Below, in pieces: positions 11,464 to 23,878 of a stretch of DNA of 64,000 nt. The notes under the pieces are model-generated. The model was not told the origin of the DNA. It saw nothing but the letters and a program-made list of their open reading frames with translations, and ran no database searches. The position numbers were made by a program, and so were the translations under genes. Source of the stretch: Xenopus tropicalis (lineage: Eukaryota; Chordata; Amphibia; Anura; Pipidae); contig NC_030677.2 in the NCBI RefSeq assembly GCF_000004195.4, positions 57,232,222 through 57,296,221 of the forward strand, read 5' to 3'. The first letter of the stretch is position 1, and every line of letters begins with the position of its first letter.

Positions 11464-13219
11464 GCATGGAGACTAAAGGATATAAGAACTTCCAGGAAGG
11501 AGGCAACATGGAGAGACAATGGGGCCAGGTTCCTCAGTCCATGGATTATTCCTCTCCAAATTCCACACAGCAGACTCCTGAGAACACTTACATGGAAATA
11601 GTAAATGTGAACTGTGATTCTGATCCTTTCCCTCAAAATAATACAAAAGCAGACAGTAAAGCGAAACAAGATCTCCTCCCTTGCCTTCAGCAAGACGGCA
11701 CTAAGCCTGGTTTGTTGACACAAGAACTTAAACCTGAGCTAGAGTCAAAAGAACTATCTGCAGCTGTAGCTGAATCAATGGGTTTGTACATGGATTCTGT
11801 TCGGGATTCAGATTACCCCTACGATCAGCAGAACCAACAAGGCACAACTGGGTCTGGAACTATTTATCAGAGTATGGATCAATTTTACAAGCAAACTACA
11901 CAAGGTACTTTTCCAGCAGATTGTCAGACTCAGTCCCTAAGGTCTTCTATAAAAGCAGACAATTCCATGAATGGTAAAATAAAGAGCAATACTGTAAGGA
12001 GCCCCTTGTCTTACAGTGAAAAAAACTTGTCAGCCAGTAGCCCCTCTGTTGTGGCACTTCCTGTTTGCAGTCCCACTGGAATCAGTTCAACCTCTTGTTC
12101 CACCACTTTTGGAAATTTTACAGCCCACAGTCCTGTTAACCAGATAACTCCGCAATCATGCTCACCAAATATAGATAATAGATGCTCCATATCTCATAGC
12201 CCTGCGGGTACTGTGGAATCACCCTTATCTAGCCCACTTAGTAGCATGAGATCGCCTATTTCAAGCCCTCCAAGTCATGGCAGCTTAAAATCTCCAGTAT
12301 CCAGTCCAAATAATATCACAGTGAGGCCTTCTGTGTCTAGTCCTGGGAATATAAACACAAGAAGTTCTCTTTCCAGTCCTTCCAATGCCAATAATAGGTC
12401 CACTATTTCGAGCCCAGCTGCAAGTTCCATGGGATCATCTATTTGCAGTCCTGCAAGCAGCACACTGGGATTCCTTCCTGGAGTAACGCCTGCAGATGGT
12501 GGGACTGCTTCGGATTCCATAACTAGTACAGAAACGAAGGATAAAGGTGCTCAGCAGATCATATTTCCTAAAGTTGAAGAAATGGGTAATGAAATTGCTG
12601 ATTCGACTGTTAGTCCTGTAAAATTTATTAAACCGGACCCTGATGGGATGTTTAGTAGTTCTTGTTTTGGAGATACTGGTTCTTCAGAGCCCACTTTTTC
12701 AATCCCAGTAAAGCAGGAGTCATGTAAAAGCACTTGTTCTAGTGCTCTTTTTAAAGGCAGCCAGTCAGGAAATCCATTTCCATTCATGGATGGCTCATAC
12801 TTTACTTTCATGGATGACAAAGATTATTATTCTCTGTCTGGAATTTTAGGACCACCTGTCTCATCTTTTGGTGATGGCTTTGAAGGTAATGGCTTTTCTA
12901 ACCAAAGCCTAAATATGGCAATTAAACAAGAGACTGAGGATAGCAGTTTTTATCCAGAGAACAATATGCCTTCTTCAGCTATTGTTGGTGTAAATTCATG
13001 TGGCCAGTCATTTCACTACCGAATCGGAGCCCAAGGCACTATTTCTTTGTCCAGACCTCTTAACAGAGACCAGTCTTTCCAAAATTTGAGTTCATTTCCT
13101 CCTGTGAGTTCACTGGTTGAGAGCTGGAAAACACAATCTGAACTAGCTCAAAATACCCTGTCATCCAGGAGAAATGATGGCTTTCCAGTTCCAGGATACA
13201 TTCCAGAAAACATGTCCAG
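11464..13219 (+). other. nr3c2: nr3c2 exon 2 with splice borders
   Basis: The acceptor is a pyrimidine-rich run ending in ttttcag at 11457-11463. The exon then begins GC followed by ATG at 11466. The donor is CATGTCCAG/GTGAGT, with GT at 13220-13221. The exon ends in phase 2 after 584 codons, as expected where the MR N-terminal domain joins the first zinc-finger exon. The open frame runs past the donor only as far as an in-frame TGA at 13221, which overlaps the donor, so the boundary is well determined. Confidence 0.95.
11466..13219 (+). CDS. nr3c2: Mineralocorticoid receptor, exon 2 coding part (N-terminal domain, partial gene)
   Basis: This is the coding part of the first coding exon of the aldosterone/cortisol-activated nuclear receptor, a ligand-dependent transcription factor acting in the nucleus. 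It encodes 584 full codons plus two bases (AG) of a split codon, close to what human exon 2 contributes. The protein starts METKGY and keeps blocks I recognise from vertebrate MR: the YMEIVNV region (42-48), LLPCLQQD (70-77), ELESKELSA to SMGLYMDS (91-111), a long Ser-Pro-rich stretch (about 179-330, with many SSP repeats), FPFMDGSYF to LSGILGPP (438-464), and SSAIVGVN to GTISLSR (503-530). Lysines in sumoylation-like settings sit at 89, 389, 416 and 487. The frame is open ten codons further upstream (to 11436), but that part lies before the splice acceptor, so ATG 11466 is the start. The zinc-finger and ligand-binding exons are absent from the window. Identification is very secure. Confidence 0.97.
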
Positions 13220-14027
13220 GTGAGTAAGAAATCACACGGTGTATACATCAGACCTTGCAAGCTTTAATTGGCTTTTCCAAATGTGTAATTTAGTAATCCC
13301 TGGGTGTGATATGGGTTTTAAGAATTATTTAAAATGTTATTTATCATATGGGTTATCTGGCATCAAAAAGCTGTTTATCAGAGTTTGATTATCCTTTTCA
13401 TAATACATTTGTTCTATATACTGAACATAATTGCTCAAAAACCTTTCCTTTGTCTAGCAATTCAATGCTCTGTGCAAATAGTGTGATTGGTTTGAAAATT
13501 GGCATGCCTTCAGTAATTTCTTGTTCAGTGGATGAGAAATAAAGTTGTATGTAATTGTAATTTTGGATGAGGTAGAAATATTCATTACATGCAAGTGCAT
13601 TAACGGTTATTGTGCATAGGTGGATTTCTGAAGCACAGGAAAAACATAACATTCTTATAGTGAAAAGCCCAGGACCAATAATCCTGTACATTATGTGGAA
13701 CTCCATAACATTTCCATGCTTTTAACATAACATAAGGTCCTGTAAGTAATGGAGATATGAGCTTTGTATAAGTGCTTATCTTTCATAATTCACATCTGTT
13801 GTAATCTGAAGAAATGTATTTTTGTTTGCCTACCCACTTTTCAAAAGAATTGTAACAATTGAACAATGAATTACAAAAAACATTGATCATTTCATGGTTC
13901 TTTCATACATTACAAAACTTTTGGATCATATCTGGTTGGCCATAATGTCAGCAATTAAAGTTTTAGACACTTGTACACCTTATGTACCCTGGCTAATGCT
14001 GCTCCAGTTTGTCCTCAATATAATATA

Positions 14028-14301
14028 CAGGTATGGGACCTATTATCCTGAATGCTCTGGAGTTTCTGGATAAGGGGTCTTTCCGTAGGAATCATAGGAT
14101 TGTTTTGCTTATAATAAGGATTCATTATATTTTAGCTGGAATTAAGTACAAGGTACTGTCTTTATATTTCAGAGGAAAAGGAAATTATATTTAAAAGCTT
14201 GAATTATTTGATTCAAATGGAGTCTATGGGAGATGGCCTTCCTGTAATTCAGAGCCTTCTGGATATCTGCTTTTCATATAACAAATCACAAACCTGTATT
14301 T
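14028..14301. mobile_element. 'gttatcc' family MITE, copy 1
   Basis: Left end ACAGGTATGGGACCTATTATCC. The body has the family signature ACAAGGTACTGT, GAGTCTATGGGAGATGGCC, and a terminal ACCTGTATTTG. Eight further copies or fragments lie in this window. Confidence 0.8.
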
Positions 14302-15600
14302 GATCCTTTGTTCCGATTGCATAATTCTCTCACATAATTGAAATAATTAAGTTAAAATGGTTTAGAACACAGCCCTGGCATATTCATATACATCTCAACA
14401 GATTAATGTAAAGTGCCTTTTTATGAGCAACAGGATGAGAAGCAGAAATATATGGGGTTCTGTTAGATGCTTTCTACATACATAAAGATATATGTAGCAG
14501 AATGAGCCAAAGCAAATCAAATACAGTGTAAATAATGTATTGATAAAAGAGTGCGCGCTACCTCATTATTGCACTATAGATTTGGGGTTCTATTCTGTAC
14601 CTCAGCGTTTTTCAACCGCTGTTCCGCTGAGCTCATTTGTATATTGAATAGCTTTGAATATTTAAATAGCTTTTTCTTTAAATCTGGTAGTCTATTACAA
14701 AAAATGCACTTTGTGCATGTCTGTCTGTCTGTCTATCTATCTTTTGAATTTGAAAGTAGGAAAACAGCTAGAGCCCAGATGTGTGTATAGAATTTGCATT
14801 ATGCAACTATCCAAAAACTGTTTTTGAAGTCTGAGCTAAATATCTACATTAAACAGATTTCTGATTTTACTTAATTTTGTTTGTTCTTGCAAACCAAATC
14901 AAATGAATATTATCCAGAGGCCTGTCAAAGTGCAGATCAAGGAATATGCCAGAGCTTGGCCAGCAATCCTAAAGATAATCATAGCAGTCCAAACAGATTA
15001 TCCTCTCTCTTTAGGCTTTTTAGGTTGAGAAGAAAGATGATGAAGATATTAACTCATTTAGTTATGTACATTAAACTACACATTTTCAAATGTATAACTG
15101 TACTTCTAAAAACTTCATTGTTGTTCTGGAACATTCTTTTAACCATCTTCTAGGAGCTTATCCACATTGCTCTACTTTGATATTTAACTGTGCAGTTCCA
15201 TGTTTCCGTACCACAGTGTCTTGCCTTGCAACTGTGTAATAATTGCCTGCATGTTGGCACAACATATAAGTATTTGTGGCGCTATTACAGCTAGCAGAAT
15301 TGTACTTTTGTCACAGACCACTGACTGTAAAACTGTGGGCTGAGTTTAAATTTTTAAGTTTTCGTATTGGAAGCATGAAAGCTGCAGAAGTCTTTAGTAT
15401 GAAAATCAAACATAATTAATGGTAGGAAATGAAAAGATAATTAAAGCAAAAACATATAGATTATATAGGAATACTGACTACTACAAGAGGTGAAGACTGC
15501 CCCAGTTTATGTGCTAACATATTCTTTAGCACTGTGCAGTTGAAAGGTGTATACATTAAACACAGATTATCTGCAAATATTAAGTGAAACAAGAGGTTAA

Positions 15601-16020
15601 AGGAACAGTAACACCAAAAAATGAAAATGTATCAAAGAAATTAAACTATAGTGTACTTTTGCCCTGCACTGGTAAAAGTTGTGTGTTTGTTTCAGAAACA
15701 CTACTACAATTTATAGAAATACCTTGGTGTGTAGCCATGGGGGTGGCCATTCAAAAGGAGAAAATGCACAGGTTGTATAGCAGATAACAGATAAACTCTG
15801 AAGAATACAATGGTGTCTTATCTGTTATCTGCTATGTAACCTGTGCCTTTTCTTCTTTTTCCAGCTTGAATGGCTGCCCCTGTGGCTACACAGCAGCTTA
15901 TTTATATAAACTGTAGTAATGTTCCTGGAGCAAATACCCCAGTTTTACCAGTGCAGGGTAACATGAAAATAATATTTGAATTACTTTAAAACACTTTCAT
16001 TTTGTGGTGTTACTGTTCCT
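15601..16020. mobile_element. T2-type TTAA MITE, 'ggaacagtaacacc' family
   Basis: Flanked by TTAA at 15597-15600 and 16021-16024. Terminal inverted repeats AGGAACAGTAACACCAAAAA and its complement (GGTGTTACTGTTCCT). An inner hairpin CAGATAACAGATAA / TTATCTGTTATCTG lies near 15781-15830. A close relative is at 55419-55828. Confidence 0.9.
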
Positions 16021-16047
16021 TTAAAGACTTTTTCCCTCTGAGATTGC

Positions 16048-16375
16048 AAATTAAGGTGTATTCTCACACAGGTGTATTCTCGGTAAGCCGATAAATGCTT
16101 GGCGAGAATACGCCCAGCTACTGTAGATTTACCCTACCTTGTGCCTGCACCCGAATGAATGAAATACGCTCGGGTGCTGGCACATGTAGCCGATATCCGC
16201 CAAAGATATGAAGTCTCGTGTTTTTTGGCGGATATTGGCTACATGTGCTTGCACCCGAGCGTATTTTATTCATTCTGGTTCAGGCACAAGGTAGGATAAA
16301 TCTACAGTAGCGGGGCGTATTCTTGGCAAGTGTTTTTCGGCTTGCTGATTATACGCCCCTTTTGGCATCAGCCTT
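16048..16375. mobile_element. Foldback element
   Basis: Long imperfect palindrome: GCACCCGA-ATGAATGAAATACGCTCGGGTGC and GCACCCGAGCGTATTTTATTCATTC are inverted copies, and the flanking parts (TACTGTAGATTTA-CC / TAAATCTACAGTA, GGCGAGAATACGCC / GGGGCGTATTCTTGGC) also pair. Non-coding. Confidence 0.7.
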
Positions 16376-16572
16376 AAACTATAGTTTTTGACCACAGCAG
16401 TTAACTCTAGGAGAGCCACAGCTATCAACAATTTTTCAAATTTTCAAATAGTACCTTTGCATTATACTTATATACATTAAATCCTGTTTCTTATAGCAGA
16501 GTGAAATATGTACAGTGCATAAACATTTCCTCCCAGCACTTGTGTCATAAGCAGCACATCTACTATTTAGTA

Positions 16573-17499
16573 CAGTGCTGTCCAACTTCTGTGGTACCGA
16601 GGGCCGGAATTTTTCCGACCTACGTAGTGGAGGGCCGATAATGGAAGCCAGTTTTGACTACTCCCCTTTTTGAAACCGCACCCACTTGAAACCACACCCA
16701 TGTTATTACATGACCATACCCGTATTAATGGTTGTAGTACAGCAAAAACCTGCCATACTCTGCCTGCCCTACCCTGCCTGTGTGTGCCATACTCTGCCTG
16801 CCCTACCCTGCCTGTGTGTGCCATACTCTGCCTTCCCTACCCTACCTGTGTGCCATACTTGGCTGGTTTGTGCCATACTTGGCCTGTGTGTGCCATACTC
16901 TGCCTGCCCTACCCTGCCTGCATGTGCCATACTTTCACTGTGTTTGCCATTCTTGGCTTGTTTGTGCCATACTTGGCCTGTGTGTGCCATACTCTGCCTT
17001 CCCTACCCTGCCTGTGTGTGCCATACTCTGCTTGCCCTATGATGCCTGTGTGTATGGCACACACAGGCAGTCTACAGTGACACAATGCTGGCACTGAACC
17101 TACAGTCTGCACAATAACTATATATTAAAAAACTTTTTAATTGCAGTACCACCTCAGTATATGTTCCTTTTGTAGTGTGCAGGGATTATTTGTGGGTTTC
17201 TACTGCTCCTGAGGTGTGAACAGGGGAACAATGGGGGTGATTACAGCCTGAGCCTGAGGTGTGAACACTGCAGGGGGTGAACAATGCAGAGATTAAAAGG
17301 TGTGAACAACACAGGGGATTACATATTTAAACAATACAGCCTGATTACAGCCTGAATCTGAGGTGAGAACCATGCAGGGGGCCAGTTAATCACAGTACTG
17401 ATACCATTTAAAGCTTACACAAGAGTAAGCCATCAAAGCAGCCAGACAGGTGGGGGGCCACACAGAGGGGGGTCGGGGGCCGCCAGTTGGACAGCACTG
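16573..17499. mobile_element. Non-autonomous hAT element with intact 8-bp target duplication
   Basis: Begins CAGTGCTGTCCAACTT and ends AGTTGGACAGCACTG (inverted). It is flanked on both sides by the same 8 bases ATTTAGTA (16565-16572 and 17500-17507). An 8-bp duplication with CAG...CTG ends is the hAT signature. The element is 927 bp and carries no transposase. It holds a minisatellite (16745-17062) and the paired outer parts GAGGGCCGGAAT and GGGGGCCGCC. Confidence 0.9.
16745..17062. repeat. Minisatellite inside the hAT element
   Basis: Degenerate tandem array built from TGCCATACTCTGCC, TGCCCTACCCTGCC and TGTGTG, with variants CATACTTGGCC and TTCCCTACCC. Several long open frames on both strands (up to 136 codons at 16670-17080) arise only from this repetition and are not genes. 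Confidence 0.85.
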
Positions 17500-17873
17500 A
17501 TTTAGTATAATGGAAAGCAGCTGCTGGCTGCCTTGATCAAAAAACTGATAGTGATGTTCCCATAATAGTAAGGGGGATGAAAATTACAAGTCCACCCACA
17601 AATATACATATGAAAGACCATAAGGATTTTGATTTTCTTCATGACAAACAGTAGTGAGTATTGGATAGTGTCCCTTTGCCACAATTGGGATATTTATATA
17701 TAAATAGTTTTTGTATTTAAAGAGGCCAAATAAATATATTTGCAAAATGTAAACATTACATAATATAAATAGAGTTTAAGTAGTTAGTGAGTCTTTACAG
17801 AGCTTATGGAATTACAATAGTCATGAACCATTTTTATATATACAAGTTAATATCATTTAATGTTCCCTGTTTG

Positions 17874-17949
17874 TATTAATGTATTCTACTGTACAGCGCT
17901 GCGTACATAAGTAGCGCTTTATAAATAAAGATATACATACATACATACA
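17874..17949 (+). mobile_element. Retroelement 3' end with (ACAT)n tail
   Basis: TACTGTACAGCGCTGCGTAC, then GCGCTTTATAAATAAAG and an (ATAC)n tail. This 'cagcgctgcg...tataaataaa' terminus is a common vertebrate retroposon end. The complement of the same terminus appears at 49222-49285. Confidence 0.65.
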
Positions 17950-18136
17950 TGCAATTCCAAATGATCTGATTGTTAAGAATATTCTGTTTGCTAGTACATA
18001 TGATCTGCTTGAAAGAGACATTTTATGATTCATTTTTCTATTATAAAAATAAGTAATCTAAAAAAATACAATAAAAATGCATCTAAATTATGCTTATTTG
18101 CATTAGGTACTCCTAAATAGAAAATTGCAGTTTTAA

Positions 18137-18518
18137 AGGGGAAGGAAAGGCTAAGCCACTTGGGGGTGCCAAAATGTTAGGCACCCCCAAGTGACTTAGA
18201 TCGCTTACCTTGTACCCCAGGCTGGTGCCCCTGTACGGAGAAAAAAGCACCAGCCCAGGGCACCTGCAGGAAGCGCTTCCTCCTTCCTTTCTCCTCTGCC
18301 GGCGCAATCCGTCGGCCGGCGCATGCGCAGTAGAGTGAAAAGCCGACTTTAATGTTTAAGTTCGGCTTTTCACTCTACTGCGCATGTGCGCGCAAGCGAA
18401 AAGGAAGGAGGAAGCGATCGCTGCTACCCCGGGCTGGTGCTGTTCTCTCCGTACAGGGGCACCAGCCCGGGGTAGAAGGTAAGCGATCTAAGTCACTTGG
18501 GGGTGCCTAACATTTTGG
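18137..18518. mobile_element. Foldback MITE, 'ggaaaggctaag' family
   Basis: Follows TTAA (18133-18136) with AGGGGAAGGAAAGGCTAAG. The two halves are inverted copies: ACTTGGGGGTGCC, GGCTGGTGCCCCTGTACGGAG and AGTAGAGTGAAAAGCCGA each recur as complements. Half of another copy lies at 63693. Confidence 0.8.
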
Positions 18519-20244
18519 TACAGTGTTATTAGTAATTATTTACAGCATCATACAAAACTCTGAAAAGGCTGAATATCTTCAGTTTTTATGATATTTTTGG
18601 AGGAAGCTGATGGAGCTTTAGTTAAACAGGAAACAACATTCATTGACACCAGATGGGGTTTTAGTTTATAGAAAGGAATTTATCCAACTTTACAAATAAT
18701 ACATCTCCCCATACTGTTTAACTGAAATTATCCTTTTGGTCTTGTCTAATAGATGTGTATAGGGCCTAATATTACTTTAAAGTCTATAAAAATTCATGTT
18801 GAGAAATGAAAGGCTAAGCGTTTGGGCATTGTATTTAGATTGAAATCGATTATCGGCAGAGACTTTTAATTCTACGGTTTTGTTCCTTAATGGTTGTCTG
18901 TCAGACCCTGGTCTGTATATAGTTATTTTAAAGCTCTGCGGAACTTCATTGTAGAAATAAATTAAGATCCTTTGAAGGCATGCAAATGATAAGAAATTGA
19001 GAAAAGTTGTTAGTACATCATGATCAGACTGTAAATGAGGACTGCAGTGATAATTATTATAACAAATGTGACACAATTACATTTTGTCCTGAATAAGTGG
19101 CCAAAAAAAGAAGAACGTTTTAACAAATTCTAGAAGTTTACAAAAGTTATAGTTCAAATATTTAGGGTCAATGCAGTGAAAAAACTCATGTTTATTGAGA
19201 TTAAGTTTTCTTTTGAAACTGAAACAAATGATGAATGCATTATTCATACTTGATGCTTGTTATGTGAGGGATGAAAAAGATTCATAGTTTACACAAAGCC
19301 CAATTTGGTAACTTTGCATAATAGTCATTTTTTTTCCATTCCAGAAACTTGCTGCCAAATAACCATGTAAAAACAAACATTTCTTGAAAAATGGACAGCA
19401 GGACAGATTCTAAAAATCTTTTCAAACAAAAATTACAAAAATACATAGTTATAGTAAAAGCAATTTGTTCATCACAGAATCTCACACAGGCTTATACACG
19501 GAAAGTAAGTAAGAATGACGCGCTCTGTGTATGTACTAATGTTAGCTAGTTGGTGATGGTTCAGGTACAATGCACAGTACATGTTGCAGCCAAAGGTGTG
19601 TAAATACCAAGTATGCCTGACAACAGCTCATCCTTGGGTACAAAGATGTCACATATCTACAAACTGCTGAAACTGGGGTTTAATAGAAATGCTCATGGTG
19701 TCTGTGAACATATAGCACTATCATATATCTTTATGAAAGTTGCTTATATATTTGATTTTTGTTGTTGACTTAAATATCAGCTACAGAAATTTTGGCTGCT
19801 GTGAGCAAAGTTAGTGCTTATGGAAAGAGATTTTTGGGAAATGTAGTCAAACCCACCCCCCCATCTAGATGCACCCTGGCTGGGTGGGGGGAGAGATCTG
19901 TGAGCAATAATTTAGTTGGTAATAGAAATGAGGACCAATTTATGAATTCTTTGTAATGCTACTGATGGTTAATGATTACTGCTCAGTAAAGCATTACTAA
20001 AGGCTTTAGATTTAACTATTTAATTCCCACCCTCAAATAATTTGTCCAAATAATTTCTCACCACTTGATTTACTTCTACTCGATATATACTGCTAAAAGC
20101 AATGTAACACATTCGACAAATGGTCATTTCATTAGAAACCTTCCTAACTGTTAGGAATAATCAGAATATTTCAGGACAGTCATGAAAATCTTGTCATGGG
20201 TATTGATTAAATCTCTCAGGATTCTCCAGTGAAATATTTGAAAA

Positions 20245-20551
20245 GATATATATTTATCCAGAAAGGTCCAAATTACGAGATGGCAATCTCCCATAGACTC
20301 CATTATAAGCAAATAATTCTATTTTTTTAAAAATTATTTCCTTTTTCTCTTTATTAATTAAACAGTACCTTGTTTGTGATCCCAACTAAGATATAATTAA
20401 TCCTTATTGTAGGCAAAACAATCCCATTGGGTTTATTCAATATTAAATTATTTTTTAGCAGACTTTAAGAATGGAGATCCAAAAATGGAAAGATCCCTTA
20501 TCCAGAAAACCCCAGGTCCCAAGCATTCTGGATAATGGGTCCCCTACCAGT
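20245..20551. mobile_element. 'gttatcc' family MITE, copy 2
   Basis: Signature parts: TTATCCAGAAAGGTCC, CTCCCATAGACTCCATTATA, CAGTACCTTG, TCCCAACTAAGATATAATTA, GGGTTTATTCAATAT, CATTCTGGATAATGGGTCCC. Confidence 0.8.
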
Positions 20552-22792
20552 ATTTAAAACGTTTAACTGTCGTGCCAGTGTCATACATACCCCCCTCTAT
20601 ATGTAGTGTTGCTATCTGGTCTTTGTTGTTACCGCATACTTTGAGAGGCTCAGGAGATAGGTGAGACTTCTTGTTCTAAATCACAAAGTCACCTTTACTA
20701 ATACTATTCTACATCAGATTTTTAAAAAATATCTAATTTTGTTCATCTTCAAATGTCTTCATAATTCTATATTTTGTCTGCCTTTATATTTTTATCTTTA
20801 CAATGCTTGATTAAGACAGTTCTCCAGAATCCTGCACTTCGTTTTATTACACGTTAAAAGAAAAAAAGACAGAGAAAAAAGAGCATGAACCCAAAAGGGA
20901 TCTGCCCTTCAGCCTGTATAATTATTATGGGTACGTGAGAAGGCAAGTTGCATGGTATTGTGGGACTTGGAAAGCAAACTCTCACAGTTGCTGGGTGTGG
21001 ACTTGTGAAATAGATGTGGATAAACTGGTTCTGGATTAAGATTTTATATAAATATTTAAGTGTGTTTGTATTTAAAAATCAAAGTGACACCAGTCAACGA
21101 TGAAGTGTTACTTTAGCATTAGGCTAAAGTAACTGTACAGGCCTACAAAATAATGTAGTGAAAGCAGGAATGCCTTTCAGGGCTGCTTTAGCTTTCTGTC
21201 ACTTCCTGGAAAATGTTCCACATGTAATAAATTCCAGTAAATAAATAAAGTATAAGGAGAATTTCAGCTGGTCTAGGGCAGAATGTAAAAACCTTTTGCC
21301 TATTTTGTGATGATGAGAGGCTAATGGAACCTGGCATGTTTTGACTACCGTTGCTACCTGGCAGAAAAAACAATGGTGCTTAAAAAACCTTTTGTAATAA
21401 TGAACAAAAAATGCCCTGCCTATTCCATATGGAAGGTGGCAGCTGGATCTCCATTTCCTCATCAATTTTATTCCTACTTTATTCCAGTAAAATTGCTGCT
21501 ATCGGAGTCCTAATAGACACCAAGAACACATCCCATGTACTACATCTAGCCAACTTCTTATACAATCCCACACCTATTCGAAATCACTAACCTGGCTGCT
21601 ATCCCTAACTATTTCGCTCACAAATTCTTTTGTTAATATTATAGTGCAAATGACTTTTCTATGGCTACAGGCCTTCTCTAACATTTAATCCTATACTCTA
21701 CAACTCTCTCCTTTCAGTTATTCAAGCATTATTTTTAATCATACTCTCAATTTTCTTAGCTTTGTATCTGCTGTTCAGTTGACAGTCTCTTTAGTGATTA
21801 AGTCTGTCACCTGAAAATCTTCTGCCTGACCCAGTTATTTCACTTTTCAGAATTCTCTTGTCTCCTTTCTACTCCATGATTTTCAGGTGCCTGCGTTTCA
21901 CCATCTAAAACAGATTGTAAGGTCTCCCATGCATGATCTTTCTTGACTTTTTTTGTATTTGCATGGATTTGTTTATCATATGTTGGTTGTTTTATAACTA
22001 TTTCATAATGAATGAATAAGGATCACCTATATAAAAAAAAAAAAGTCTTACCAAGGGAAATAAGTGCTCTGATAGACTGATATATTATTTAGATCATGTA
22101 TCCTACAGGACTATGACCACTCCATCTTCAGTTTGTTATTTGTATTACAGTTGCTATTGCATGTGTAGTGCATTTGGAGAAAGCTTTAGAGTTTGTAGGC
22201 TTAGAGTGTTGAACTTTATAACACTGGGCGCTTGTACAAGGTCTGTGTACTAGGGCACAGGTGGATGAACCAGTAAATCAGTAAGGTTTATTAACATTGT
22301 GCTGCTTATGCAGACATGATTTAAAAGATTTAATGCTCTAGATAGGAGTGCCCAACTCTGCTCTGCATTTACTCAGAATGAAACTGATATCATGTGAGGA
22401 AGATCAAGCACATCTTTTTATTAGCAACATGCCAAGATGCAGCTCTCATTCAATGAATATCTATTATGGGTGCAAGCACCCATTGGTATTATTTCAGGGA
22501 GAAACTCTGATGAATAGACATTAGTCAATTAATGTACTTCTTTTCTGTTTAATGCATGAATATATTGGTCTCATTATTTTTCTGGGCATATAATGAATAA
22601 TTCCTCTTAATAAAAGATTTAAAATGAATATGACCATATAATTGTTCAGTGGTAGAATGGGATCTGTGCTTTGCATTTCTACTCAGGTTAGAAGCAATGC
22701 AAGCATTGACTACAGTAGCCAACATATTAATTAGAATACAAGCTGTTTTCTTTATAAAAATAGTATATTAAACATTAATGGTAATTGATATT

Positions 22793-22996
22793 AGGGATGC
22801 ACCTAATCCCCTTTTTAAATTCCGGCGAATCCTTTGTAAAGAATTTGGCTGAATACCGAACTGAATCCTAATTAGCACATGCTAAAAAAAATTTCAACTT
22901 CCGTGTTTACATGACAAAAAGTCATGTGGTTTTTAGGATTTGGATTCAGTTTGGTCAGGACCATGGAACCAAATCCCGGATTCAGTGCATGCCTAA
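22793..22996. mobile_element. Foldback MITE, 'gtgcaccgaatcc' family
   Basis: Ends TTAGGGATGCACCTAATCC and CGGATTCAGTGCATGCCTAA are inverted. The body has GAATCCTTTGTAAAGAATTTGG and CCGAACTGAATCC. Confidence 0.7.
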
Positions 22997-23660
22997 TTGA
23001 TATACCATTTTTTTTTACTCAAATGTCATTGTTCTTAAATACAGTTGTTTGACTATAATTAAATATTATGAAACTCCATAGTCCTTTCTGAGTGCCTTTC
23101 TGTACCTGTTTACCCTGTGATGGACATCTGTTCAACGCTGTTTTTAATTTGCTGCGGCAAAGACAATCCCATTTGGAATTCATGGTTGTGTTCATTCTAG
23201 AAATGAAAAATAACACAGTTTAAACATGCTCTGACAAATGTGGAGCATCAGAAATGATAGGAATGTAAAAAATCAAGTGAGGGGGAAATTCCATTAAGCC
23301 TCTTTTGTAGTGAGCTACATATGTATAGAGAGAGAGCAAAGGAGCGGATTAATTCTGTTCATTATGAAAGGTGCATCATTGTTAATTCTTGTGTTTTTGG
23401 ATTCTTTACAAGTATAATAAAACATTTCTTAGACACCATCTGGAGAATGTCTGAGCTTCTGCATAGTGCGTTACAGTCCACACTGGTTGCTATCATTTGC
23501 TAAAATACTTCTAATGACAATTATATTTCTTCAAGGTGTTGCCAAATTTTATATCTGATATAGCAGTTATACCAAGCAGGCCCAGTTTCTCAAGTTTGCA
23601 GCCCCATGTCTATTGTAAGCCATGCCTTTCAGCTATGGATGCTGATATTTCTAGTTAAAA

Positions 23661-23860
23661 GTACAGCATCTGTTATCCAGAAACATGTTTTATAGATAGC
23701 TCTTAATTAGGGGAAGACCAACTCCCATAGACTCCATTTAATCAAATAATTCAAGCTTTTAAAAATGATTTCCTTTTTTCTGGTGACAGAACAATCCTAT
23801 TGAGTTTTTTTAGATAGATATAGTTATTTCTCACTGACAGGTCCTGAATATAAATATAAA
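23661..23860. mobile_element. 'gttatcc' family MITE, internally deleted copy 3
   Basis: CTGTTATCCAGAAAC, ACTCCCATAGACTCCATTTA, AATGATTTCCTTTTTTC and ACAATCCTATTGAGTTT remain; the distal half is mostly lost. Confidence 0.65.
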
Positions 23861-23878
23861 TAGTCAACAAATTTAACA

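Noticed and set aside
11436..11465. Upstream in-frame ATG of the exon 2 open frame
   Set aside because: These ten codons lie in the intron before the TTTTCAG acceptor; the conserved receptor start METKG is at 11466.
16670..17080. Cys/Pro-rich open frame of 136 codons with tandem CHTLPAL-like repeats, and its counterparts on the other strand
   Set aside because: It is a translation of the minisatellite inside a hAT element; equally long frames exist in several frames and on both strands.
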